Of a stretch of DNA of 64,000 nt, positions 36,218 to 45,065 are shown in pieces. Positions within the stretch are counted from its first letter, which is position 1. Each line of letters opens with the position of its first letter. A program made the position numbers and the translations under genes. The notes under the pieces are model-generated. The model had not been told where the DNA came from and searched no databases. It saw nothing but the letters and a program-made list of their open reading frames with translations. This DNA is from Paracoccus gahaiensis (GTDB lineage Bacteria > Pseudomonadota > Alphaproteobacteria > Rhodobacterales > Rhodobacteraceae): positions 279,521 through 343,520 of the forward strand of contig NZ_SUNI01000002.1 in NCBI RefSeq assembly GCF_005048225.1, given 5' to 3'.

Positions 36218-36916
36218 ATGCAGTTGCGTCACAAGGCCCTTGCCGTTCATCTTCTCACCGCCACCGGGGCGGTTCTTGCCATGCTGGCCATGCTGGCCGC
36301 GGTCCAGGCCGATTGGGCGCTGATGTTCCTGTGGCTGGTCGTGGCCTTCGTCGTGGACGGCATCGACGGCCCGCTGGCGCGGCGCTACGAGGTCAAGAGC
36401 AACTGGCCCGCCTATGACGGCGAGCTGATGGACCTGATCATCGACTATCTGACCTATGTGTTCATCCCGGCCTTCGCGCTGTTCCAGTCGGGGCTGCTGT
36501 CGGGCTGGACGGGCTGGTTCGCGATCATCGTCATCGTCTTCACCAGTGTGGTCTATTTCGCCGACACCCGCATGAAGACCCGCGACAATTCCTTCGCGGG
36601 CTTTCCGGGCTGCTGGAACATGGTCGTCCTCGTCCTCTTCGCGGTCGAGCCGCACTGGACGATCATCCTGCTGATCGTCACCGCGCTGAGCATCGCGATG
36701 TTCACCAACATCAAGTTCGTCCACCCGGTCCGGACCGAGCGCTGGCGCCTGATCACGCTGCCGGTGGCGCTGGCCTGGGTGGTCTTCGCGGGCTGGGCGG
36801 CGCTGGTCGACTTCCACCCGCAAAGCTGGGCGAACCTGGGGCTGATCGCCTCGTCGGTCTGGCTGCTCTTCGCGGGCGGCGCTCAGCAGCTGATGCCGCG
36901 CCGCCGCCGCGGCTAG
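36218..36916 (+). CDS. pcs: Phosphatidylcholine synthase
   Basis: A 232-residue inner-membrane CDP-alcohol phosphatidyltransferase that condenses CDP-diacylglycerol with choline to make phosphatidylcholine. The catalytic motif is visible as DGIDGPLARRYEVK then DGELMDLIIDYLTYVFIPAF (about residues 46-90), carrying the conserved aspartates; the DYxTYV extension is typical of Pcs and separates it from PgsA and PssA. About eight helices are present. Phosphatidylcholine is a usual membrane lipid in Rhodobacteraceae. Its stop TAG shares the palindrome CTAG with the stop of the convergent permease gene. Confidence 0.9.
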   Translation: MQLRHKALAVHLLTATGAVLAMLAMLAAVQADWALMFLWLVVAFVVDGIDGPLARRYEVKSNWPAYDGELMDLIIDYLTYVFIPAFALFQSGLLSGWTGWFAIIVIVFTSVVYFADTRMKTRDNSFAGFPGCWNMVVLVLFAVEPHWTIILLIVTALSIAMFTNIKFVHPVRTERWRLITLPVALAWVVFAGWAALVDFHPQSWANLGLIASSVWLLFAGGAQQLMPRRRRG

Positions 36917-38214
36917 GCCCGCGCCGAGGCCTGCGACCGGGTGCCGCCTGCGCCATGGCGCATGTCGAACAGGCCGAACGCCGCCACCACCAGGAAGCAC
37001 AGCCCCGGCACGACATAGGCCAGCGCGGCGCCCTGCGCGTCCATCAGGGCGCCATGGGCCAACGGCATCACCGCCCCGCCCAGGATCGCCATGACCAGCC
37101 CTGCCGCACCGAACTTGGTGTCCTGCCCCAGCCCGTGCAGGGCGATGCCATAGATGGTGGGAAACATCAGCGACAGGCAGGCCGACAGCGCGACCACCGC
37201 CCAGACCCCGCCCAGACCCGGCGCTGCGGCGGCATAGAAGCACAGTGCCGTGCCCAGCAAAGCCATCGCCGCCAGCAGCAGGGCGGGCCGGATCACGACC
37301 ATCAGTCCCACCATGGCAAAGCGCGCGATCAGGAAGACGATCAGGCTGGCCTGCAGGTACCAGCCCGCCTGCGCCTCGGTCCCGCCGAGGGCCGCCAGCA
37401 CATAGGGGATGGTGAAGGTCCAGACGCAGGTCTGCGCCGCGACGTTGAAGAACTGCGCCCCCACGCCGAAGACATAGTGCCGGTTCGACATCAGGCGGCG
37501 CAGGGTCGCGCCGAACTGCAGCGGCGCCTCGGCCTCCTGCACGCGCTCCTGCCGGGTGGGCATGGGGATCAGCGCGATGGCGACCCAGATCGCCAGCAAG
37601 ACGAAGGCGAAGCCCACATAGGGGGTCATCACCGCCTGCAGCTCGGCCTGACGGACGGCGTTCAGCGCCTCGGGCGCCATGGCGGCGCGGTCGGCGGCGC
37701 TGGCGACGTTCAGCTGCGGCAGGATCAGCGTCGCGGCCAGGAAGACCCCGATATTGGTGCCCACCGGGTTGAAGGCCTGCGCCAAGTTCAGGCGGCGGGT
37801 GCCGTTCGCCTCGGGGCCCATCGCCATCACGAAGGGATTGGCCGAGGTCTCCAGGATCGACAGCCCGCCCGCCAGCAGGAACAGCGCCAGCAGGAAGAAC
37901 CCGAAGGTCATCGCCTGCGCCGCCGGATAGAACATGAACGCCCCCAGGATCGCGCAGCCCAGCCCCGTCAGGATCCCGGTGCGGTAGGAAAAGCGCCGGT
38001 TGAGGAAGGCCGCCGGCAGCGCCAGCAGGAAATACGCCCCGTAATAGGCGAACTGCACGAAGGAGGCCTGCAGCGTGGTCATCGAGAAGATTCGCGAGAA
38101 GACCTGCACCAGCGGGTCGGTCATGTTCGCCGCGATCCCCCAGGCCGCGAAGCAGGTCACCAGCAGCGCGAAGGGCAGCCGCATGCCGGGATGAACGAAG
38201 GGGGGCTTGGTCAT
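36913..38214 (-). CDS. FucP-type MFS sugar:proton symporter
   Basis: A 433-residue, 12-helix major facilitator of the fucose:H+ symporter family. Family segments include QASFVQFAYYGAYFLLALPA (about residue 54), GGLSILETSANPFVMAMGP (about 119) and RRLNLAQAFNPVGTNIGVF (about 145). The acidic residue in ETSANP and the QAFNPxG motif are hallmarks of FucP relatives that import fucose, glucose/galactose or N-acetylglucosamine. The exact sugar cannot be told; no catabolic genes adjoin. The ATG lies 74 nt downstream of a perfect palindrome (38288-38321) that may be an operator. Confidence 0.86.
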   Translation of the reverse strand: MTKPPFVHPGMRLPFALLVTCFAAWGIAANMTDPLVQVFSRIFSMTTLQASFVQFAYYGAYFLLALPAAFLNRRFSYRTGILTGLGCAILGAFMFYPAAQAMTFGFFLLALFLLAGGLSILETSANPFVMAMGPEANGTRRLNLAQAFNPVGTNIGVFLAATLILPQLNVASAADRAAMAPEALNAVRQAELQAVMTPYVGFAFVLLAIWVAIALIPMPTRQERVQEAEAPLQFGATLRRLMSNRHYVFGVGAQFFNVAAQTCVWTFTIPYVLAALGGTEAQAGWYLQASLIVFLIARFAMVGLMVVIRPALLLAAMALLGTALCFYAAAAPGLGGVWAVVALSACLSLMFPTIYGIALHGLGQDTKFGAAGLVMAILGGAVMPLAHGALMDAQGAALAYVVPGLCFLVVAAFGLFDMRHGAGGTRSQASARA

Positions 38215-38287
38215 GGGATCCTCGGACGCTCTGGGTTTGGGGCGCGTCCTTCGCACGGATCGGCGCGCCGGGCCACCGCGAATTCCA

Positions 38288-38321
38288 CCCCCTTGTCATG
38301 ATGGCCACCATGACAAGGGGG
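38288..38321. promoter_or_regulatory. Perfect 13-bp inverted repeat upstream of the FucP-type permease
   Basis: CCCCCTTGTCATG, spacer ATGGCCAC, CATGACAAGGGGG. It lies between the end of the symporter gene and the start of the permease gene, both on the minus strand. No T-run follows on either strand, so an operator is at least as likely as a terminator. The inner half-site TTGTCATGR is of a size suited to a GntR, LacI or ROK-type repressor; this is inference. Confidence 0.55.
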
Positions 38322-38371
38322 CGCGGGTGCCGCAGCGCCCGCGCCCCTGTCCGCTGCCCCGGGGGGCGGCC

Positions 38372-39901
38372 CTATTCGAACTTGCGGATCTCGCCCGTCT
38401 TCAGGCGGGAGAGATAGCGGTTCATCTCGGCCTTCACGATCGGCATCAGCAGATAGAGCGCGATGATGTTCGGGATCGCCATGGCGAAGATCATCGCATC
38501 CGAGAAGTCGATGACCGGACCCAGATTGGCCGAGGCGCCGATGATCACGAACAGGCAGAAGATGATCTTGAAGATCAGCTCCTTGGTCTGGCCCTCGCCG
38601 AAGAGGAAGGTCCAGGCCTTCAGCCCGTAATAGCTCCACGAGATCATCGTCGAGAAGGCGAACAGCACCACGGCCAGCACCAGGATGTAGCGGAACCAGC
38701 CGAAGGCGCTGCTGAACGCGTCCGAGGTCAGGGTGACGCCGGAATTGCCCGTCACGGTCTGGATGCCGTCGCCCGCCTCGTTCAGCAGGAAGAGGCCGGT
38801 GGTCGGATCCTGGATCAGCTGGCCGGTGATGATGATCACCAGCGCGGTCATCGTGCAGATGACGACCGTGTCGATGAACGGTTCCAGCAGGGACACGAAG
38901 CCTTCGGTGATGGGCTCCTTGGTGCGCACGGCGCTGTGGGCGATGGCGGCCGAGCCGATGCCCGCCTCGTTGGAGAAGGCCGCGCGGCGGAAGCCCTGGA
39001 TCAGCGCGCCGATGGCCCCGCCCACGACCCCGTCATTGGTGAAGGCGCCCGTCAGGATCTGGCTGAAGGCCGTGCCGATCATGTCGAAGTTCATGCCGAT
39101 GATGATCACCGCCGTGCCGACATAGACCGCCGCCATGAAGGGCACGATCTTTTCGGTGACGCTGGCGATGGACTTCAGGCCGCCGACGATGACCAGAAAG
39201 ACCACGATGGCCATGACGAGGCCGGTGATCCAGCCGGGAAAGGCGCCGGTGACATTGGCGATCTGGGCATGGGCCTGATTGGCCTGGAACATGTTGCCGC
39301 CGCCAAAGCTGCCGAGGATGCAGAAGACCGCGAAGAGCACCGCCAGAAACTTGCCGCCCGGCAGGCCGCGCTCGGCGAAGCCCTTGGTCATGTAGTACAT
39401 CGGCCCGCCCGAGACGGTGCCGTCGGCATATTCGTTGCGGTATTTGACGCCAAGCGTGCATTCGGTGAACTTCGACGCCATGCCCAGCAGGCCTGCCAGG
39501 ATCATCCAGAAGGTCGCCCCCGGACCGCCGATGCCGATGGCCACCGCGACGCCCGCGATGTTGCCCAGGCCCACGGTGCCCGACAGGGCGGTGGTCAGGG
39601 CCTGGAAATGGCTGACCTCGCCCGCATCGTTGGGATCGGAATAGTCGCCCCGGACCAGCGCCAGGGCATGGCCGAAGGCGCGGATCTGGATCAGCCCGAA
39701 ATAGACGGTGAAGACGCTGGCCGCGACCACCAGCCAGCCGACGATCCAGGGGAAGGTCGTGCCGGGAAAGTTGGAAAAGATCAGGCTGACGAACCAGCCT
39801 GTCGAATTGGCGAAGACCTGGTTCACCGTCTCGTCGATGCCTTGGGCACCTGCGGGGCCGGCGGCCAGCACGGCCAGAGCCGCGAGTGATGCTTTGGTCA
39901 T
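38372..39901 (-). CDS. Sodium:alanine/amino-acid symporter (AGCS family)
   Basis: A 509-residue inner-membrane symporter importing alanine or glycine with Na+. Family signatures are TTALSGTVGLGNIAGVAVAI (about residue 92), GPGATFWMILAGLLGMASKF, and FRRAAFSNEAGIGSAAIAHS (about 310). The N-terminus resembles a signal sequence (MTKASLAALAVLAAGPAGAQ). Three in-frame ATGs exist (39931, 39910, 39901); AGGGA is correctly spaced only for 39901, while 39931 overlaps the stop of the universal stress gene as ATGA. Coupled translation with that gene is likely either way. Confidence 0.88.
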   Translation of the reverse strand: MTKASLAALAVLAAGPAGAQGIDETVNQVFANSTGWFVSLIFSNFPGTTFPWIVGWLVVAASVFTVYFGLIQIRAFGHALALVRGDYSDPNDAGEVSHFQALTTALSGTVGLGNIAGVAVAIGIGGPGATFWMILAGLLGMASKFTECTLGVKYRNEYADGTVSGGPMYYMTKGFAERGLPGGKFLAVLFAVFCILGSFGGGNMFQANQAHAQIANVTGAFPGWITGLVMAIVVFLVIVGGLKSIASVTEKIVPFMAAVYVGTAVIIIGMNFDMIGTAFSQILTGAFTNDGVVGGAIGALIQGFRRAAFSNEAGIGSAAIAHSAVRTKEPITEGFVSLLEPFIDTVVICTMTALVIIITGQLIQDPTTGLFLLNEAGDGIQTVTGNSGVTLTSDAFSSAFGWFRYILVLAVVLFAFSTMISWSYYGLKAWTFLFGEGQTKELIFKIIFCLFVIIGASANLGPVIDFSDAMIFAMAIPNIIALYLLMPIVKAEMNRYLSRLKTGEIRKFE

Positions 39902-39927
39902 ATATGTCATCCCTGTTGAGGCGCCGG

Positions 39928-40362
39928 TCATGGCACGATGACCACGGGCACGGGCGAGACCTGCGCCAGCGTGGCCGCGACCGATCCGAAGATGCGCGAG
40001 GCGAAGCCGGAATTGCCCATTCGGCCGATGAAGATCATCGCGGCCCCCTCGTCCTTCGCGATCCGGCACAGCGTCTCGGCGATATGGCCATAGCGCAGCG
40101 TGGTGGCGCAGGGGATGCCCGCATCCTCGACGTGGCGGACCACCGGGGTCAGGATGGCGGTCTCGGCGCGCTGCAACTCCTCCTTGCGGCGGCGGTGGCG
40201 TTCCTCGACCTCGGCGGCGGTCAGGAAGCTGTAGGGCGACCATTCCAGCACATGCGCGATCAGGATGTTGTCCCCCTGCGCCTGCGCGCGGGTGATGGCG
40301 AAGTCCAGGGCGCGCCTCGAGGCATCGCTGCCGTCGAAGCCCACGACGATCTTTCGTGACAT
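39928..40362 (-). CDS. Universal stress protein (UspA family)
   Basis: A 144-residue single Usp domain. It starts MSRKIVVGFDGSDASRRALD and ends with the nucleotide-binding stretch FIGRMGNSGFASRIFGSVAA then PVPVVIVP, which approximates the G-2x-G-9x-G-[ST] ATP-binding signature. Such proteins respond to starvation, anaerobiosis or other stress. It lies just upstream of the amino-acid symporter on the same strand and probably forms an operon with it. Confidence 0.88.
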   Translation of the reverse strand: MSRKIVVGFDGSDASRRALDFAITRAQAQGDNILIAHVLEWSPYSFLTAAEVEERHRRRKEELQRAETAILTPVVRHVEDAGIPCATTLRYGHIAETLCRIAKDEGAAMIFIGRMGNSGFASRIFGSVAATLAQVSPVPVVIVP

Positions 40363-40378
40363 CGTTCCCTCATCTGTT

Positions 40379-40400
40379 GGTTGTCGTTTCTGGTTGTCGT
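40379..40400. promoter_or_regulatory. Direct repeat upstream of the universal stress gene
   Basis: Two exact copies of GGTTGTCGT (40379-40387 and 40392-40400) separated by TTCT, a 13-bp period, 17 nt upstream of the usp ATG. They could be binding sites or part of the leader. No regulator can be assigned. Confidence 0.35.
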
Positions 40401-40550
40401 GCTGAAAGGATAGGCAGGCTTGCCGAAGGGGGCCAGCGAAAATGTGTCGTTACAATGACGGCCGGCCGGGAATGTGGCCCGGCTGCCTCCTCCATGGGCG
40501 ATGACGATCAGGGCTTTTCAAGCCGCGCGCGGGGGGGCATATTCGCCCGC

Positions 40551-40649
40551 ATGACCCGGATGCGTTCCCCATTCATCGCCCCGACCGCGCCCCCGACGGT
40601 GCGCCGGGCCGTGCCGTCCCGCGGTCTGCTGCTTCTTACGCTGCGCTGA
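40551..40649 (+). CDS. Leucine-rich leader peptide of leuA
   Basis: A 32-codon frame ending 77 nt before leuA. The last eight residues are GLLLLTLR, with four consecutive leucine codons (CTG CTG CTT CTT), a threonine, another CTG, then TGA. Leucine runs at the end of a short frame before leuA are the hallmark of ribosome-mediated attenuation, as in enterobacterial leuL. The two CTT codons are unusual in this GC-rich genome and could add sensitivity. The start could also be the ATG three codons later. This call rests on position and composition, not on homology. Confidence 0.65.
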   Translation: MTRMRSPFIAPTAPPTVRRAVPSRGLLLLTLR

Positions 40650-40690
40650 GCGGGTCTTCCGGGCCACCGCTCAGTCAGGTCAGCGCCCGG
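40644..40690 (+). promoter_or_regulatory. Alternative hairpins of the leuA attenuator
   Basis: Three pairings share strands at and after the leader stop codon. CTGAGCGG (40646-40653) pairs with CCGCTCAG (40667-40674). GCGCTGA (40644-40650) pairs with TCAGCGC (40680-40686). CCGGGC (40659-40664) pairs with GCCCGG (40685-40690). The first two exclude each other, as do the second and third, so ribosome position on the leucine codons could choose between them. No U-run follows, so the switch may act on translation or through Rho rather than as an intrinsic terminator. Confidence 0.55.
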
Positions 40691-40726
40691 ATCCGATCCC
40701 AAGGCACCGTAAGAAAGACCCCTCAG

Positions 40727-42289
40727 ATGACCGATCAGAACCGCGTCGTGATCTTCGACACCACCCTGCGCGACGGCGAGCAATCGCCCGGCGCCACTAT
40801 GTCCCATGCCGAGAAGCTGGAAATCGCCGGGATGCTGGACGAGATGGGCGTGGACATCATCGAGGCGGGCTTTCCCATCGCCTCGGAAGGCGATTTCGCC
40901 GCCGTGTCCGAGATCGCGCGGATGGCCCGGACCAGCGTGATCTGCGGCCTGGCCCGCGCCCAGATCCCCGACATCGACCGCTGCTGGGAGGCGGTGAAGC
41001 ACGCCCGCCAGCCCCGCATCCACACCTTCATCGGCACCTCGCCGCTGCACCGCGCGATCCCCAATCTGGACATGGACCAGATGGCGGACCGCATCTTCCA
41101 GACCGTCACCCATGCCCGCAACCTGTGCGACAACGTGCAATGGTCGCCCATGGACGCGACGCGGACCGAACATGACTATCTGTGCCGGGTGGTCGAGATC
41201 GCCATCAAGGCGGGCGCCACGACGATCAACATCCCCGACACGGTCGGCTATACCGCGCCGCGCGAATCCGCCGCCCTCATCCGGATGCTGCTGGAGCGCG
41301 TGCCGGGCGCGGATCAGATCATCTTCGCCACGCATTGCCACAACGACCTGGGCATGGCGACCGCCAACAGCCTGGCCGCCGTCGAGGCGGGCGCCCGCCA
41401 GATCGAATGCACGATCAACGGGTTGGGCGAACGCGCCGGCAACACCGCGCTGGAAGAGGTGGTGATGGCGATGCGGGTCAGGAACGACATCCTGCCCTAC
41501 CGGACCGGGATCGACACGACCAAGATCATGGGCATCTCGCGCCGCGTGGCCGCCGTGTCCGGCTTTCCGGTGCAGTTCAACAAGGCCATCGTCGGCAAGA
41601 ACGCCTTCCTGCACGAATCCGGCATCCATCAGGACGGCGTGCTGAAGAATGTCGAGACCTTCGAGATCATGCGCCCCGCCGATATCGGCCTGACCGAGAA
41701 CAACATCGCCATGGGCAAGCATTCGGGCCGCGCCGCCCTGCGCGCCAAGCTGGCCGATCTGGGCCATGAGGTCGGGGACAACCAGCTCAAGGACATCTTC
41801 GTGCGCTTCAAGGCCTTGGCCGACCGCAAGAAGGAGGTCTATGACGACGACATCATCGCGCTGGTGCTGGATGCCGCCGCCAACACCGCCGAGGATCACC
41901 TGCAGGTCAAGCACCTGCGCGTCATCTGCGGCAGCGACGGGCAGTCGGCGGATCTGACCATGATCGTGGACGGCGAGGAGAAGCGCGCCGAGACGACCGG
42001 CGACGGTCCCGTGGACGCCTGCTTCAACGCCGTGCGGCAGATCTTTCCGCACGAGGCGCGGCTGCTGCTGTACCAGGTCCATGCCGTGACCGAGGGCACC
42101 GATGCCCAGGCCACGGTCAGCGTCCGCATGGAGGAGGATGGCCGCATCGTCACCGGTCAGGCCGCCGACACGGACACGATCCTGGCCTCGGTCAAGGCCT
42201 ATGTGGGGGCGCTGAACCGGCTGATCCTGCGCCGGGCCATGACCGCCGAAGGCAGCGATGCCCGGCAGATCAGCATGTACTCTCACTAA
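40727..42289 (+). CDS. leuA: 2-Isopropylmalate synthase
   Basis: A 520-residue enzyme condensing acetyl-CoA with 2-oxoisovalerate, the committed step of leucine synthesis. The TIM-barrel start IFDTTLRDGEQSPGATMS carries the catalytic Arg and metal-binding Asp; the second metal site is THCHNDLGMATANS (about residue 202), and GLGERAGNTALEEVVMAM follows. The C-terminal LeuA dimer domain (about 390-515), where leucine binds for feedback inhibition, is present. The gene lies behind the leucine leader and upstream of mreB, a common Rhodobacterales order. Confidence 0.95.
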   Translation: MTDQNRVVIFDTTLRDGEQSPGATMSHAEKLEIAGMLDEMGVDIIEAGFPIASEGDFAAVSEIARMARTSVICGLARAQIPDIDRCWEAVKHARQPRIHTFIGTSPLHRAIPNLDMDQMADRIFQTVTHARNLCDNVQWSPMDATRTEHDYLCRVVEIAIKAGATTINIPDTVGYTAPRESAALIRMLLERVPGADQIIFATHCHNDLGMATANSLAAVEAGARQIECTINGLGERAGNTALEEVVMAMRVRNDILPYRTGIDTTKIMGISRRVAAVSGFPVQFNKAIVGKNAFLHESGIHQDGVLKNVETFEIMRPADIGLTENNIAMGKHSGRAALRAKLADLGHEVGDNQLKDIFVRFKALADRKKEVYDDDIIALVLDAAANTAEDHLQVKHLRVICGSDGQSADLTMIVDGEEKRAETTGDGPVDACFNAVRQIFPHEARLLLYQVHAVTEGTDAQATVSVRMEEDGRIVTGQAADTDTILASVKAYVGALNRLILRRAMTAEGSDARQISMYSH

Positions 42290-43525
<1,236 letters not shown>

Positions 43526-43551
43526 TCCGGCCAGAAGGCAGGGGGCGCTGA

Positions 43552-44490
43552 ATGGCGCAGAGGGGTCCTGATTTCGCCACGCCCGTCCGGCGCGTGCTGA
43601 TCGCCGTTCTGGCGCTGGCCCTGCTGGGGCTGTTCCTGTTCTGGCGCATCGACAGCCCGCGCGCCGAACAGATGCGCACCGCGATGATCGACCGCATCGT
43701 GCCCCGCTTTGAATGGGCGCTGGTGCCGGTCACGCGGATGACCCAGATGGTCGCGGGCTTCCAGAGCTATGCCCGGCTCTACGAACAGAACCAGGAGCTG
43801 CGCCGCGAATTGCAGCGCATGTCGGCCTGGAAAGAGGCTGCCGTTCAGCTGGAGCAGGAGAACTCCAAGCTGCTGGCGCAGAACAACGTGCGCATCGACC
43901 CGGCCCTGACCAGCGTGACGGGGGTGGTGATGGTCGACAGCGGCTCGGCCTTCCGCCAGTCGGTGCTGCTGAACGTGGGCGCGCAGGACGGCATCATCGA
44001 GGGCTGGGCCACGATGGACGGGCTGGGGCTGGTGGGCCGCATCTCGGGCGTGGGCAACCGCACCAGCCGGGTGGTGCTGCTGACCGATCCCTCGTCGCGC
44101 CTGCCGGTGACGGTGCAGCCGACGGGCGAACGCGCGCTGCTGACTGGCGACAACACGCCGCTGCCGCTTCTGGACTTCGTGGAACAGGCCGACAATGTGC
44201 GCCCCGGCGACCGGGTCGTCAGCTCGGGCGATGGCGGGGTGTTTCCGCCGGGGCTGCTGGTGGGGCAGGTGGCGCAGGGCAGCGACGGGCGGCTGCGCCT
44301 GCGGATGGCCGCCGATTACGAGCGGCTGGAGTTCCTGCGCGTGCTGCGCTCCCACCCGGCCGAGGCCGTGGTGGACAGCCAGGCCGTGATCCGGGGCGGG
44401 CGCCGCGACTTCATCGGCCCGCTGCTGCCGACCTCGCCCGTGGATGCGGCGCGGGCGACCGATCCGCTGGACCCGGGCACCGCGCCGTGA
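43552..44490 (+). CDS. mreC: Rod shape-determining protein MreC
   Basis: A 312-residue bitopic inner-membrane protein of the elongasome. One N-terminal helix (about residues 15-32) precedes a periplasmic coiled coil (about 65-108) and two beta domains with the family segment VDSGSAFRQSVLLNVGAQDG (about 126) and GLVGRISGVGNRTSRVVLLT. It links MreB to PBP2. The C-terminal ~25 residues are proline-rich. It lies 26 nt after mreB and overlaps mreD by 4 nt. Confidence 0.92.
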   Translation: MAQRGPDFATPVRRVLIAVLALALLGLFLFWRIDSPRAEQMRTAMIDRIVPRFEWALVPVTRMTQMVAGFQSYARLYEQNQELRRELQRMSAWKEAAVQLEQENSKLLAQNNVRIDPALTSVTGVVMVDSGSAFRQSVLLNVGAQDGIIEGWATMDGLGLVGRISGVGNRTSRVVLLTDPSSRLPVTVQPTGERALLTGDNTPLPLLDFVEQADNVRPGDRVVSSGDGGVFPPGLLVGQVAQGSDGRLRLRMAADYERLEFLRVLRSHPAEAVVDSQAVIRGGRRDFIGPLLPTSPVDAARATDPLDPGTAP

Positions 44491-45008
44491 TCCAGATCCC
44501 CAACCGCAGCCTGGTCCTGGGGTCGCTGGTCTTTCTGGGCGCGGCCTGGGCCTTGCTGTTCATCCGTCTGCTGCCCTTGTCCGAGGGGATCATGGGCTGG
44601 CCCGGCCCGGATCTGGGACTGGCGCTGATCCTGGCTTGGGTGCTGCGCCGCCCCGACCAGCTGGCCGCCGCCGTCATCGTGCTGGCCGTGCTGGTCGAGG
44701 ATGTGCTGCTGATGCGCCCCCTGGGCCTGTGGACCGCCGTGGTGCTGATCGGCTCGGAGGCCGCACGCCTGCGCGAGCCCCGTTGGCGCGACCAGCCATT
44801 CATGGTTGAATGGCTGCGGGTCGGCCTTCTCATCGGGGGCATGATGCTGGGCTATCGCCTGATGCAGATCCTGGTCCTGCTGCCGGTGGCGGCGCTCGGT
44901 CAGGTGATCCTGCAATATCTGGCGACGGTCATGGCCTATCCGCTGGTGGTCTTTGCCGCGCGCTGGCTGCTGGGTCTGCGCCGCCACGGCCACGGCGAGA
45001 CGACATAG
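44487..45008 (+). CDS. mreD: Rod shape-determining protein MreD
   Basis: A 173-residue inner-membrane protein with five or six predicted helices, completing the MreBCD complex. The GTG start overlaps the TGA of mreC (GTGA), giving the N-terminus VIQIPNRSLVLGSLVFLGAA. MreD is weakly conserved in sequence, so the call rests on size, topology, position between mreC and mrdA, and the motif GPDLGLALILAWVLRRPDQL. Confidence 0.85.
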   Translation: MIQIPNRSLVLGSLVFLGAAWALLFIRLLPLSEGIMGWPGPDLGLALILAWVLRRPDQLAAAVIVLAVLVEDVLLMRPLGLWTAVVLIGSEAARLREPRWRDQPFMVEWLRVGLLIGGMMLGYRLMQILVLLPVAALGQVILQYLATVMAYPLVVFAARWLLGLRRHGHGETT

Positions 45009-45065
45009 CGGCGGCCACAAGGCAAGGGCCCCCGGAACGCGGGGCCGGGACGGATCGGGGACGGC

